The translations under genes and the position numbers were made by a program. The notes below the pieces were generated by a model, which searched no databases, was not told where the DNA came from, and saw only the letters and a program-made list of their open reading frames with translations. Below are positions 1 through 11,254 of a DNA stretch of 64,000 nucleotides, piece after piece. Location: the NCBI GenBank assembly GCA_037176725.1, contig JAZBRS010000074.1, positions 61,260,001 to 61,324,000 on the forward strand. Reading direction: 5' to 3'. This DNA is from Posidonia oceanica. Taxonomy: Eukaryota > Streptophyta > Magnoliopsida > Alismatales > Posidoniaceae. Position 1 is the stretch's first letter; every line of letters starts with the position of its first letter.

Positions 1-3000
1 AGACCCTAGGGGTGTGCAAAAAGGTCCTCCCAGGTGAATGGGAGCTAAGGGGGCTTTGGTGTGTGCAAAAGAAGCTTAATGCAAAGCTACATGAATGCAA
101 ATGCATGTAAGATGCCAGAAAAGACAAGGAGGGAATTTTTAGAAAAACAGAGGTTCAAATGCCATTTTTGAAAAGAGAAGGGGTTTAAATGCAAATTTTT
201 GAAAAGGATGGGGCTTACAGGCAGGGGTTTTGAGAACAGGAGGTGACAGAGGGTAGTTTTGCAAAGAATAGGCTTGAGAATACAGTTTTTAAAAGTAGGT
301 ATGCATCAGAGGAAGTTTTGAAAGCAAATGGCGAGCAGAATGCAATTTTTAAAAACATCAGGGGCTAAAATGCAATTTTTCCAGAAAACAGGATTCTGGG
401 GAGTCTGGGAATGCAGGTGGAGGGTCTACATGCAACTTTGCAAGCATGGGAGCTAAGATGCAGTTTTAGGGGTAAAACAGTCTTTTTACATGCTTTTAAA
501 AGGATGCAAGGACCTACGTGTCATTTTGAAATCATGCAAGGTCAAAAATGCAATTTAGTATGCAAAACATGCTCTGAAATCAAGGTCTATGGACTGATGT
601 GCAATTTTTTAAAAAAATAGGGTTGAAAATGTAATGCAATATGCAAAAATGCATGCAAAATGGCTACTATGCATTTAAATGGACCTAGATGCAAAAATGA
701 AAAACCAGAGGGGCAAATGTGCAATGCAGCATGCAAAATACGAAAATAAACCCTAAGTTCTATAGTGCATTAGACTAAGATACAAAAATAGAAACTAAAA
801 AGGACCCAGAATGCAATACAATAAGGCAAACTTATAGCATTTAAATTAAATAATCTACTGTAGGATTCAGATGCAAAAATTAAAAGTAGAAGGGCTAAAA
901 CATAATTTTTTACAACTGGACAGCACAGTAAATGGACTATCATGCAAATACTAAAAACCAGAAACAATTAAAGCAATTTAATAAGGTTCTAAATTCAATA
1001 TAACATAAAACTTAATCTGATCAGGACCTACATGCAATATTAGAAAGTTATTATAACATGAATGCAATGCAAGTAAAATTTACTAAGCTACTGAAAAAAA
1101 ATAAAAGAAAATGTAACAGTGGCTTACAGTGGAGGTGGAGACCGGAGGATCGCCGGCGAAGCTCTGGACCGGCGAAGGAGGGGCGTTGCGGGGCGGCGGA
1201 GCGTGGGAAGAGAGCGGCGGGGTGCGAGGGAGGCGGAGGAGGCCTGAGGCGAAGCGTGGGGCGGCGGAGCGACGCGCGACGGCCGCTACGGGGGTGGCCG
1301 GCGTTAGAGAAGACGACAACTTCGGCGAGGGATTGCGGGCGGCACAGGCGAAGAAAACCCTCGGGGAAAGGCCGAGGAGCAAGAGGGAGAGGTGGAGAAT
1401 CCGGTGGAGGCTTGCTTCAGCCCTTGCGCACGCCGGAAGAGTCCACCCACCTAGGTGGCTTTCGGCCGGCCGGAGGGAAGTGGGGACGGCGGAGGACGGC
1501 GGCTGCTGGTGCGGGGGAGCTTCGGGGACGTCGCCGGAGGTCCGAGGAGGATGACGGAGCTTCCAGGGGCGCCTTCCACAGTCCGGAGCAAGATCTGGTC
1601 CGGCAGAGGCTTTGCTGTGAAGGCCGAGGTGGGTGCGGCGTTGTGCGGCGTTCCAGGCCGAGCCAAGGGTACGGGCGGCTAGGTGGTTGTCTGGGGAGTG
1701 CGTGGGAGGAAACAGAAGTGGATTCCACTGAGTGTGGAGGAAGTTATGGATGTTGGAAGATTTCGGCAAAAAGGGGACCCAAGTGTTTGTAGTGGACTGT
1801 GAGGAGTGTGGGAGGTTTTAGGACGCGATTTTGGGTGGCTTGGGAAGGTGGTTGCTTGGTGAGTCTGATGGTGGAGTTTGGGAATTTTTGGATGCTCGTG
1901 GTGGTGGGTTTTCAATGGAGAGGGTCGTTCTGGGAGGTGTTGGGTGCTGAAGGCTTTGGAGGTCGATTCCGGGGAGGATTCAGGGTCTTTTTTGGTTCTG
2001 GAAGAAGGGTGAGAGAGCTGGGAACTTGGTGTTTGCAGGTGTGTGATCCGAACCTCCTTTGGATCCAAAATCTCAGCCTTTTTGTTCCTCCAAAGTTTGC
2101 TGGTTTCCAAGGTCAAGGGGAGAGGGCATGGGTCTTTGTCCTTGGTTTCAGGCCACAGGGCAAGGTGGTGATGGAGGTCGTGGGTAGTGGGGTGTGCTGG
2201 GAAGTCAAGGTGGCTGTCAGGTGAAGGTTTGAAAAAAAAAACCAAGGAGGGAGAGGTGTTGACTGTTGTTTCTGTTTTGAGAAGAGAAGAAGAATGGAAG
2301 AAGAAGAAGAAGAAGAAGAAGAAGAGAAGGAGGGAAAGAAGAAGGAGAAATTGGCCGTGGGTTGGGCCTGGAATACAGTAGAAGAAAAGAAATTAAGAAA
2401 GAAGGAAAGAAGGAGGGGTAGAAAAGAAAGGGAAGAAGGAAGAAAAAGAAAGAAAGAGGAGAAAGAAGGAAGAAAATAAAAATAAAAATAAAAATAAAAT
2501 AAAAATAGAAAAGGATGGGAAGAGTTTTTAGAATGGTTGTGTTTAGGTTAGGATTTTAATTAGGTTTCTTAATGATTGTTTTGGGTTAATTAGTGTGTTT
2601 TGGGCTTGATTAGGGTTTTAGATTTTTGTTTTGTTTTTAATTCATTTTCCATTTGATTAAGTGTTTGTTAAATCTTTTTAAATTGTTTTGTTAATTGTAT
2701 TTTTCTTGTTAAGCACTTAGGATGTTAATTAGGATTTTTAAGATTTATTTTTATATTAATTAGAATGGGTTTTGGGCTTTTTAGTTCTAGCCTTTTAGGT
2801 TTTTCTTTCTTAAGTCTTTTGAATTAGGTTTTGATTTTTTTATTTGTTAATTTTTCTTGATTATTTTTAATTGGGTTTCTCTTGTTTGATTAAGTTTTGT
2901 TAAATCTTTTTAATGTGTTTCTCATTTTCTTTTTAATTAGGTTCTTAAATTGTTTTTCTTGGGTTTGTTAAGTTAAGCTTTTTTTCTTTCATTAACTATT

Positions 3001-4156
3001 TATCCTAGTGTTTTTAATTATTTTACTTCTTTTTAGGGTTTTTTTTTTAGTTCTTTTGATAGGGTTTTTACTTTTGATGGGTTTTGATTTTGTTTTAGTT
3101 TTTTCCTTGATTTTTCAGCATTTTCTTTTGGTTTGTTTTGCATTTTTTAGCTTACATGCTTGATTTCTTTTTTAGCTTGATTTAGTTAAGTTTAAGTTTT
3201 TAATTGTTTGTTTAATGTTTTTTTAATTATTTTTCTTAGAGTTCTGGTTTGTTTCCCTTATGTTTTAGAGTTTTACAGATTTTTAGGGGTTTTTATGGAT
3301 TTTAGAAAAAGAAAGAAAAGAAAAGGAGAAGGAAGAAGAAAAGAGAAAAAGGGGGAAATAAAAGGGAAAGAGATGAGCTGGAGGAAAACGATTTTTTAAA
3401 ATTCAAGGAAAATGTTAAAAATAAAGTAAAAATAGGAATAAGGTAGAGAAAGGGTAGAAGCACAAAGGGGGCCCTACAGCCAAGCAAGAAAAAGAGCAAG
3501 AGGGTGATGAAAAGAGAGATGATAATCAGGAGAGAGAGAGGAGAGAGAAAATGATAATCCCAAAGAGAGAAAAGGATAATTTGGGTGAATGGGGGTCTTA
3601 AAGGTCTTGGAATGGGATGAAAATTGGTGAGTGGGTAGGCTAGGGCTTGGAGTGCTGGGTCTGAAGTTTTGGTTTAATTCCAAGGAGGTTTTGGAGGGGT
3701 TTTAAGGTGTAGAAAAGGAGTAGTTTTGCCTAGGTTTTCTAGGGTTTTTGGGAATGGTCTTGGTTTGAGAATTTCTAGGTGTTTAGGTGGGTTTGTTAAG
3801 TAGGTGTTGATGGGTTTTCCTATGGATTTTGGTCAGGTTTTGGGTTCGGGAAAGGGGTGTGATCCTAGGTTGAGTTTGGGCTTGTTTTGAAGGGTAAAGA
3901 GGAGAGTTAGGGTTTGGTTTGGACCTAGGTTTGGATGGTTTTAGGGCAAGGTTTTGGATGGTTTCAGGGTAAGGTTTTGAGAGGGTTTTGGGGTGATTTT
4001 CTGGGTTAGAAAATGAGTGTGGTTCTAGGTTTGGTTTTGAGGTTTGAGGTGGGGTTTTGATTTGAAAGGAAGGGTGAGGGGGAAAAGTGTGATTTTGGTT
4101 TTTCCTAGCCGCCCGAGATCTTGCCAATTCAGCCTTGTCGAAATGGGGTGTCAACA
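1..4156 (-). mobile_element. Truncated LTR of the TR-GAG family (left edge of window)
   Basis: This block is colinear with 27165-31281 and 40730-44798, the distal two thirds of the 6-kb LTRs described below, and ends in the same way (GGGGTGTCAACA at 4145-4156). It is clearly more diverged from those two than they are from each other. It carries the same sub-blocks in order: a region rich in ATGCAA words (1-1070), a GC-rich block (1130-1700), a purine-rich stretch (2280-2520), a long T-rich tract (2520-3300) and GGTTTTG-rich sequence (3600-4080). The flank from 4157 is reverse transcriptase of L1, so it is inserted in that gene. Whether it is a solo LTR or the end of a whole element cannot be seen. 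Open frames in the GC block run on both strands and I do not regard them as genes. Confidence 0.85.
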
Positions 4157-4228
4157 AGGAAATACAAGTTGCATCTCAACCCCAACAAATGTGTATTCAG
4201 GGTGTCATCCGAAAAACTCCTGGGGTAT
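4157..4228 (+). pseudogene. pol: L1 pol fragment: reverse transcriptase, palm-end motif
   Basis: These 72 bases encode the LNPNKC-type segment that follows the catalytic loop in plant gypsy RT, ending in KLLGY. The frame resumes at 7640 after the solo LTR. The same segment is in L2 near 46360-46440 on the other strand. The piece is trapped between two independent LTR insertions only 72 bp apart. The catalytic YVDD box and fingers lie to the left of the LTR at 1-4156, outside the window. Confidence 0.85.
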
Positions 4229-4429
4229 TGTACACACCCCATTTTGACAACCTGGAAGATGATAGATACTCTTGCAAGCTCGCTCGGACTCTGGGATGGC
4301 TCTTTCTCTCTCAAACCCACCCTAAAACATCACTAAACCCCAAAACCTTCACTCAAGCCCACCTAAGCCTTAGCCCACACTTGACCAAGGCTAGAAAACC
4401 AAAAAAACAAGCCTTTCTCCTCTTGGGCT

Positions 4430-6720
4430 CGTTGGACGCTGGCATGGGCAGCGTCCATCGTTGGACGTGCTCTATGCCAGCATCCAACGAGTCGGGAGTT
4501 GCAGCAGCAACAGCCACCTCTGGCTCACCTCTTCCGTCCTTCCTCCTGCCCAAACCACACTTACTACCTGCCCTCTCACCTCACTACAGCCACCCGCTAG
4601 GTGCCAAGCCCACTTACTCCCTACCACGGTGTCCCTTCCTTCACCGGTGGGTCTTCAACTCTCACCGCACTCACTGCCGTGGCCGCCTCCGTCCTGCCAC
4701 CACCAAGACTTTTGCGACCTCCTGACAAGCCACACTTACTCGCCTGACATCCCTCGTGGCCTCCCCACTCACCACGACCCCTGCCATGCCCTGCCAAAGC
4801 CTCTGCCACCTCTGCAACCTCCGCTACCATTAACCAAAGGAACCCAAACAAAACCGAGACTTCACCGCCAAACATAGATCACCACACCCATTCGCGAGAG
4901 AATCCAAAGCTTGTGCGACCTTGAGTGAACTCCCACAACCACTCCCGAGCCTTCATCCAAGTTCCCCAGCCTTCCCTTGCGCCCAAGGAGCTCGCCGAAG
5001 TTTGCCTGCCACCATCCTTCGCGTCGCCGGTTGAGTGCAAACACACCACTGCAAGCCACGACCAGGTAAGATTTCTTCACCCCTAGCTTGTACATGCATG
5101 TCGTTGCATGATAGGGTAGCTTTTACGTGTCTTAGCACAGCACACACACCCCCTCGCCTTGGCTTTCCGGCCAAGAGGAGGAGGAGGTGGGTGGATTGGG
5201 TGGAGCAATCCACCCACCTATTTCTGGCGTCGAGCACATGGACATGCTCGTCGTCACTCACTCTTACTTCCTAGCAAGTTAGTTTGGGATTTTTGACCGA
5301 TTTGGCCATTGATAACTTCCCGACCTGTTGGATGCACACTCTGGTGCATCCAACGTTGGACATGCCCTGAGGCAGTGTCCAACAACCCTACAGGTCTTTT
5401 ATTTTATTTTGCTTCATTTTTGCTTCCAAGTTGCTATGCTTTAGTTGCTTCTCTATGAGATTACTTTACATGCTTTCTCTTATGCTTACAGATGTCGTGG
5501 TATGTTTAATATCAAGTTTTGATCCTCGTCTGGATCTATGTTTCTTGCTCCTGTTTACTATGCTGTTTGCCTGTGTTGGACGTTGGAGCACACTGCGTCC
5601 AACGTTGGACGCTAGTGTGTCCAACGTCCTATCGCTCTGTTTGTTTACACTTGCTGCCACGTTTGAGTGTTGCTTCCTCTTGAGTTGTATACTTGCTCCA
5701 TGCATGTTTAGTGGTGTTTGGCCTCTATGGCAACTACCTTTCAAGTTTGCAAGTTTCTTTTCAAGTTGCATGTTGGTTTACATGGGTGTATGTTCCCTTA
5801 TTTCCTCATACATGCTCCTTAAAATGTATTATTTAGGATACTTGCTTGATCTATGTTCCACGCCTTGGTTTAGCCCGCTTTCAATAGCTTGCATGCATAT
5901 TTAAATGGTCTTTGAGCTCAGTCCTACCTTGTAGCTTGATATGCCTCCTTTCTGTGTTGGACACAGATACACTCTATGTCCTATGTTAGACGCAGATGTA
6001 CCCTACGTCCTATGTTTCTGTTTAGTTGCTCTTGCTTAAGTGCGTGCATGATGCTGTTATCTCTCATGCCTACTTGATCCATGCTTGCATATTTGTTCTT
6101 AGCCCTCAAAGCAACTGTTGTCAAGTTTTCGTGGCTTTATCAGTGGTTTTATGCAGGTTTTCTATGTCCTTGCCTTCCTTTGTGTTGGACGCAGGTACTA
6201 CTGGCGTCCTACATTGGACGTAGGTGGTGCTCGCATCCTACACACTGGTTGGTCCTTTCCTCATGCTGCTTTGCAAATGCTTTTCCTTTTGGATTTTTAT
6301 GTGATCCATGTATGCATGCTTAACCCTAGCTCATTTACAGCAACTTAAATGTATGCCATGATATTTCCTCTATCACTTTGCATGCTGTTTTATTGTATGC
6401 ATGTCTACACCTTGTTGGACGCAGAGTGCTCCAGCGTCTTGTGTTGGATGCTGTGTACTCTAGCGTCGAACACCCTGCAATGTTTAAATCCAATTCATGC
6501 TTGCACCATGCCATTAAATATTTCCTTTGGCTGTTTACCTTGATTGCTTTGCATAGTATACATGTCCTCTACTGCTTCATTGCATTTGCATCGCATTCAT
6601 ACATCTAGAATGCATGTTTTTTTTGAACTGCATGTTTTTTCTGTTGTTTACCTCTAAGTATTGGACGCTGTCTAGTCCTGCGTTCAACATAGGACGTAGG
6701 TAATTGCTGTGTCCAACACT
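4430..6720. repeat. Dispersed TTGGACGC / GCGTCCAA inverted-repeat clusters in solo LTR
   Basis: Clusters of TTGGACGC-like words facing GCGTCCAAC-like words recur near 4430-4490, 5325-5385, 5575-5625, 5955-6010, 6185-6240, 6415-6470 and 6660-6715. Several later clusters are about 230-250 bp apart, which suggests a degenerate tandem unit. At 5600-5617 the two arms abut around CAACGTTGGA, a perfect palindrome core. Confidence 0.75.
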
Positions 6721-6892
6721 TGCAGTTGGCTGAACATTGTTTTAAAGTGCCAATTTCATTTCGCTTGCCGCTTTCCGCATTTCAGTGCCTCCGACACATG
6801 CTTTGACACCCACGCATGCTGTCGGACCCCTGTTTTCAGTTTTACGCCTTGCATCGCCTGCTTTCCTGTGGTTTTCCCCGTCAGTTTTCTTT

Positions 6893-7090
6893 ACCCTTTG
6901 CATGTCATATACTTGCATCGTGTGGTTTTTACTTGGTTTTTCGAATCCATCTTCTCTCCCCTTTGCTTGTTTTACACTCGCATCGTGTGGTTTTGTTTGG
7001 CTTTTCCGCCCTTGTTTTCTTTCCCCTTTGCATGTCGTACACTTGCATTGTGTGGTTTTATCGGTGTTTTGTTTTATCGCCGACACTTGC
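6893..7090. repeat. Three ~64-bp tandem copies
   Basis: Three units each contain CCCTTTGC(A/T)TGT, then ACACTTGCAT or a variant, then TGTGGTTTT. They start near 6893, 6959 and 7024. They occupy the same place, upstream of the conserved LTR core, as the 30/60-bp array in the TR-GAG LTRs. Confidence 0.75.
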
Positions 7091-7324
7091 ATTAGGGTAG
7101 TGATGCTTACTATCTGGAGTTCTCACAAACCAGGGTTCGCCCGGTTCAGATCACAGGCAGCGCTGCTGAGCACATAGGCTACACGTTTAATTTCCCATGC
7201 ATGGCATTCAGGCACTTAGGCATTAAAGCATTAATAGCATGGCATAGCATCTATCGCCCCCTAGGCGTACAGTTAAAGGTAATCATTGCCGAAATTCCTG
7301 TAAATGCGAGTGAATAGCCAAGAA

Positions 7325-7390
7325 GACCGATTCCTCGAGTGTGTCCAGGGTGCCTAACACCTTCCCCGCACGTAACAGGAGTCCTTACCC
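7325..7390 (+). promoter_or_regulatory. Conserved LTR core (R/U5-like)
   Basis: A block of about 65 bp runs from GACCGATTCCTCG through GGGTGCCTAACACC to CGTAACAGGAGTCC. Near-identical copies occur in every LTR subfamily of this window that is complete at this end. In the copies with a visible TATA box it lies about 50-80 bp downstream of it, so it is probably at the start of the transcript. The heart, GGTGCCTAACACC, can form a short hairpin. Confidence 0.6.
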
Positions 7391-7523
7391 TTTCTTTGGA
7401 CCTGCAGTGACCATTCTACCCTCATCCTTGGCACGTGTTATACATTTTGCATAGCATTGCATTCATCTGCATGTTTTTCTATGCTTTCCTCAGTTTTCCT
7501 CGTCTCCCGATTAAATAGACTAG

Positions 7524-7534
7524 GTGGCGACTCC
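7524..7534 (+). promoter_or_regulatory. PBS-like GTGGCGACTCC inside U5
   Basis: GTGGCGACTCC matches the first 11 bases of the primer binding site of TR-GAG (38853-38863 on the minus strand). It sits about 105 bp before the LTR end. The same motif is at the same relative place in the other LTRs of the window. Confidence 0.55.
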
Positions 7535-7639
7535 CTTTTTCCTTATCCTTTTGTTTTCCCTCTTCGCGTCACTATCCGTGAAGACCTCTCTCTTTTGGAC
7601 CCTCGTCGGTCCGAATCCCTCGAGACGGGTGCTTTCACA

Positions 7640-8290
7640 GGTATATTGTCAGTTAGAGGGGTGGACCCGAGCATGGCAAAGGCCATCGTGGAGATGCCAC
7701 CCCTAGAACTGAAAAGGAGATCCGAGGACTGTTGGGGTGATTGCAATATATCAGTCAGTTCATTGCGCAGCTTACGTCCATTTGCGAGCTAATATTCAAG
7801 CTCCTAAGAAAGAATGCACAAATCAACTGGAGTGAGGAGTGCCAACTTGCATTTGACAAGATCAAGTAGCTCCTGATCAAGCCTCCTGTTTTGGTTCCTC
7901 CCACGCTAGGGAGACCCTTGATTCTCTACCTCTACCACGCAGCATTCCATGGGCACAGTCTTGGGCCAACATGATGAATCGGTTAGAAAGGAGCATGCCA
8001 TCTATTACCTAAAAAAGAAATTTAATGATTGCGAAGCCAGGTATAGCACAGAAACTGAGGCACTACATGATGGCTTACCCAGTTCGGCTTCTATGTCGGC
8101 ATGACCCTATTAAATTCCTCTTCGAGAAGCCAGCCATGGTGGGCAGATGTGTCAAGTGCCAGGTATTGCTGTCTTAGTACGACATCACCTTCGTCATGCA
8201 GAGGTCTATGATGGGGCAAGCCATGGCAGATCACTTGGCCGACTTTCCATTGCCTGAGTATCAGCCTCTTCAGACGCAGTTCCCTAACGA
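7640..8290 (+). pseudogene. pol: L1 pol: RT C-terminus, connection and first RNase H (degraded)
   Basis: Resumes RT at YIVS and continues through the thumb/connection region (AIVEMPP, LLRKNAQINW, a lysine-rich helix) into the gypsy RNase H (LGQHDES, a YYL-like motif, then the block ending in DHLADFPLPEYQPL near 8265). A one-base loss at 7697-7706, after the MPP codons, shifts the frame. In-frame stops include TAG at 7867-7869 and 8175-8177, where relatives have glutamine. Polyprotein role: DNA synthesis and removal of the RNA template in the retrotransposon particle. The copy cannot be active. Confidence 0.85.
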
Positions 8291-8950
8291 GGGCATCCTT
8301 TTCACAATGGAGGATTCTGATGAGAAGGACCCTAAAGACCAGGAGCAATGGCAGCTATAATTTGATGGTGTTGTCAACAAAAAATGTCGAGGTGTAGGCA
8401 CAATGCTGACAACACCGTAGGGGCAGATGATTCCCATTGCAAGAAAGCTGACCTTTAAATGCACCAACAACGAAGTAGAATATGAAGTGTGCATCCTGGG
8501 ATTGAACGTCACACTCGAGCATGAGGCGTAGAAGCTGCATGTGCACGGCGATGCCATGCTAGTGATCTCCCAAGTGAATGATGACTGGAAGACAAAAGAT
8601 CCAAAGCTTGTGCCATATCACGAACACCTGCTGAAGCTGATAGAAGAATTTGAAAGCATTTGCTTCACGTACATGAACAGAGCGAGGAACGCATATGCAA
8701 GTGCACTAGCAACCTTGGCATCCTGGCTCAGCATACCTGAAGACCACGTAGTGGATGTATTAGTTACCCACATGGAGCAGCCTGTGCATTGCATGAGTAT
8801 AGAAGAGGCAGATCCAGTAGAAGAGCAGCCATGGTACCATGACATTAAGGCCTTCCTGGAGTTTGGCAGCTTCCCACCTAGCACCTCAGCAGCGGATAGA
8901 AGGACTTCGGCGCATTTGGCATCCAAGTATGTGATTGGAGCAGGGCAGCC
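8291..8950 (+). pseudogene. pol: L1 pol: second (archaeal-type) RNase H domain (degraded)
   Basis: This segment aligns by eye with 45160-45687 (minus) of L2. It begins MEDSDEKDPKDQ, then a catalytic-type FDG strand (8358-8367) next to a TAA stop, and KLTFKCTNNEVEYE near 8448-8484 with its conserved glutamate. From 8541 it is open for 143 codons (HGDAMLVISQVN, then ALATLASWLS). A second RNase H of archaeal type between the gypsy RNase H and integrase is a known mark of Tat-lineage elements. Stops at 8418-8420 and 8529-8531 are TAG in place of CAG. Confidence 0.8.
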
Positions 8951-10070
8951 ATACAGAAGATCCTACAACTAGATGCTCCTACGCTGCCTGGGCAAGATGG
9001 AGGCTGACACGCTGATGCTTCAATTACATGCAGGGACCTACGGCCCTCATCTGAACGGCATGCTGCTGGTGAAGAAGATCATGCTTGAAGGCTACTTCTA
9101 GTCAACCATGGAGGCAGGCCTCCGCCAATTTGTGCATAGATACCATAACAGCCAGATCCATGGAAACTTCATTCGCGCTCCCTCACAGCAGCTACACAAC
9201 ATGTCGTCACCATGGCCTTTCTCCACCTAGGGGATTGATGTCATCGGCGCAATACATCCTGCTACCTTGAATGGTCATCGCTTCATCCTTGTGGCGATAG
9301 ACTACTTCACCAAGTGGGTGGAAGCGGCCTCCCACAAGGTTGTCACAGCCGTGGCGATAGAGAAGTTTATCAGGAACAATATCATCGCCTGGTATGGGGT
9401 CCCACACTCCCTCATCTCTGACAATGGCGCAAATTTTACAGCCAAAAGGGTCAAGGAGTACCTTCAGAGCCTCAAAATCAAGCATCACAAGTCCTCATCA
9501 TATCGGCTGCAGATGAACGAAGCAGTGGAGTTTGCCAACAAGAACAACGTGAAGATTATGAAAAAGATGGCAGAAACCTACAGGGATTGGCATGACAAGC
9601 TTCCATACGCACTCTAGGCGTACAGAACATCATTTCGGACCTCGACAAGAGCCACCTCGTACTCACTGGCGTATGGCATGGAGGCAGTGCTACCTGTCGA
9701 AGTAGAGATCCCCTCACTGTGGATCCTACGAGAAGTTGAGCTGAGGGAGGTAGAATGGGTCGAAGACCGCTGCGTCCAGCTAAACCTGGTTGATGAGCAT
9801 AGACTGCAAGCCATGCATAATGCTCGGTGTTACCAGAAGCGGATGGCCAAATCTTATCAGAAGAAGGTTCAACCTAGAAGCTTCTAGCTAGGAGATCTCG
9901 TCCTACGAGCCATTCATCTACCTAACAGTCGAGGCAAATTCCAGCCCAACTGGCGCGGCCCCTTTGTGGCGCAGACCTTCTCTGATGGCGCAACAATCCT
10001 TGAGGACATAGACCAGGTCGGGCAGTTAGAGCCGGTCAACTCATGCTACCTCAAGAAGTACTATCAGTAG
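8951..10070 (+). pseudogene. pol: L1 pol: integrase and pol terminus (degraded)
   Basis: The zinc-binding HHCC region falls near 8990-9170 with partial decay: the second cysteine position reads NS where L2 has CHNCQ. The catalytic core follows: AIDYFTKW (first Asp, about 9295), ISDNGANF (second Asp, about 9416) and NEAVEFANKN (Glu, about 9520), so the D,D,E residues are still encoded. The C-terminal region ends CYLKKYYQ with the stop at 10068-10070. TAG stops at 9099-9101, 9228-9230, 9615-9617 and 9885-9887 replace Trp or Gln codons of the L2 copy. Integrase joins the cDNA to the chromosome with a 5-bp stagger, as the TSDs in this window show. Confidence 0.88.
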
Positions 10071-11254
10071 CTTGGGATGACTCTCGCCTTGCAGACCTAG
10101 CTTTCTCTGTCCTGTCTCATGCATTTTCACCGTTGTACATCCCCATGCATTTTCCCCTTTAAGCATATCTCATTCAAAAAAAAAAATTCATGCATTACAA
10201 TCACAACCCGATGATGAAATCGGAAGTGCTTGCCTACTCTGGAAAGAGTCTACTCTACTTCACCTGACACTACTTAGATGTCCTAACCAGTGAGGGAGCC
10301 ACCACTCAGTGAGAATAGGTGTAATGCCCAAACTCCCTAGGACTTACATCTTTAGAGGAAGATAAAATGCTAGGATATGAGCGAGAGTGTGAGCTAAAAA
10401 AGAATACATGTTTAAGCATGAGCATAAGAGAAAGAAAGAAAATAGAAGGCGAAGACAGAAGTCGGCCCTAGAGATAGAGGTGTGCAGTGCAACCCCCTCC
10501 CTCCTGCTTACCTTGGAGAGGAGTCGAAGTTCACGCTTGGGAAATCTACGAATCCCACAGGGCATAGCCACCGCTGTCTAGCAAGCAGCTCCTCAGCCCC
10601 AAACTAGGTGCCCATTACCTCCGAGCTAGGGATAAGGGAAACCTGCACGCCTATGTGGGAGAAAAAGAAAAATGAAAAATGAAAAGTGTAGGTGTAGGTC
10701 CTTGAGAGTGTGGCATGGAGCCTGTCCTCACTACACCACCATCTAAGCACCACCATCACCCTTTCCGGAGGGCCACCAACAAGTTAGGAGTCTAAGTAGA
10801 GTCCAGTGAGTCAGGGACCACTCTCTTCCTCTACAGTAGGTGCTAAGCACTCCATATGCTGAAGGCAATGCATATCAATCATAAACCATGCATATATCTA
10901 TAGCATCAATCATTACTTTTTCTTTATCCTTCCACTTTGCAAGGCTCAGCCTGGCACTGAGATAGTACTTCTACCGAGCACAGGCTGACCTTCTTCAAAT
11001 CACATTGGCCCAGAACTCCTATCAGCTCTTTCTTGTGCAACTTCGCCCCGTGTAGGCGAAACCCCTTGGTTTGAACATGCCTAGTTTCTGTGGTTTGAAT
11101 GCTAACTGTTAACATATTGAACTGCTTTACTAGCTTTGAAATCTGCTTCCTTGACAGCAAGTGTTGATGTGCCTATATGATCTGATGAACCACAGCCTTG
11201 GTTACAGATACTCAAAGACGTTGCAATAGTTGCCTGCATTTTCTCTCTCATGCA
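10071..11254 (+). other. L1 spacer between pol and third gene
   Basis: Non-coding by my reading. It matches the L2 spacer at 23018-24440 in reverse complement. Shared blocks include the stretch around TGCTAAGCACTCCATATGCTG (10850) and the last 60 bp before the third gene. L2 has long pyrimidine tracts here (23570-24010) that L1 lacks. Short open frames (10344-10571, 10924-11160) are not conserved. Confidence 0.7.

Larger units (their letters stand above)
4229..7639 (+). mobile_element. Solo LTR, 3.4 kb, with perfect TSD
   Basis: It starts TGTACACACCCC and ends GCTTTCACA. The flanking 5 bp are GGTAT at 4224-4228 and GGTAT at 7640-7644, and the interrupted RT reading joins across it. No internal region is present, so this is a solo LTR left by recombination between two LTRs. 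Its start resembles the other LTRs here (CACCCCATTTTGAC) but its end differs, so it is a separate subfamily. In order it holds a first half with TTGGACGC palindromes, a 64-bp triplicate (6893-7090), the conserved core (7325-7390) and a PBS-like decamer (7524-7534). Open frames inside it have no recognisable product. Confidence 0.93.

Noticed and set aside
1058..1792. 244-codon + strand frame, with a 228-codon minus frame over the same bases
   Set aside because: The GC-rich LTR block gives open frames on both strands. No conserved domain is seen, and the frames do not persist in the other LTR copies.
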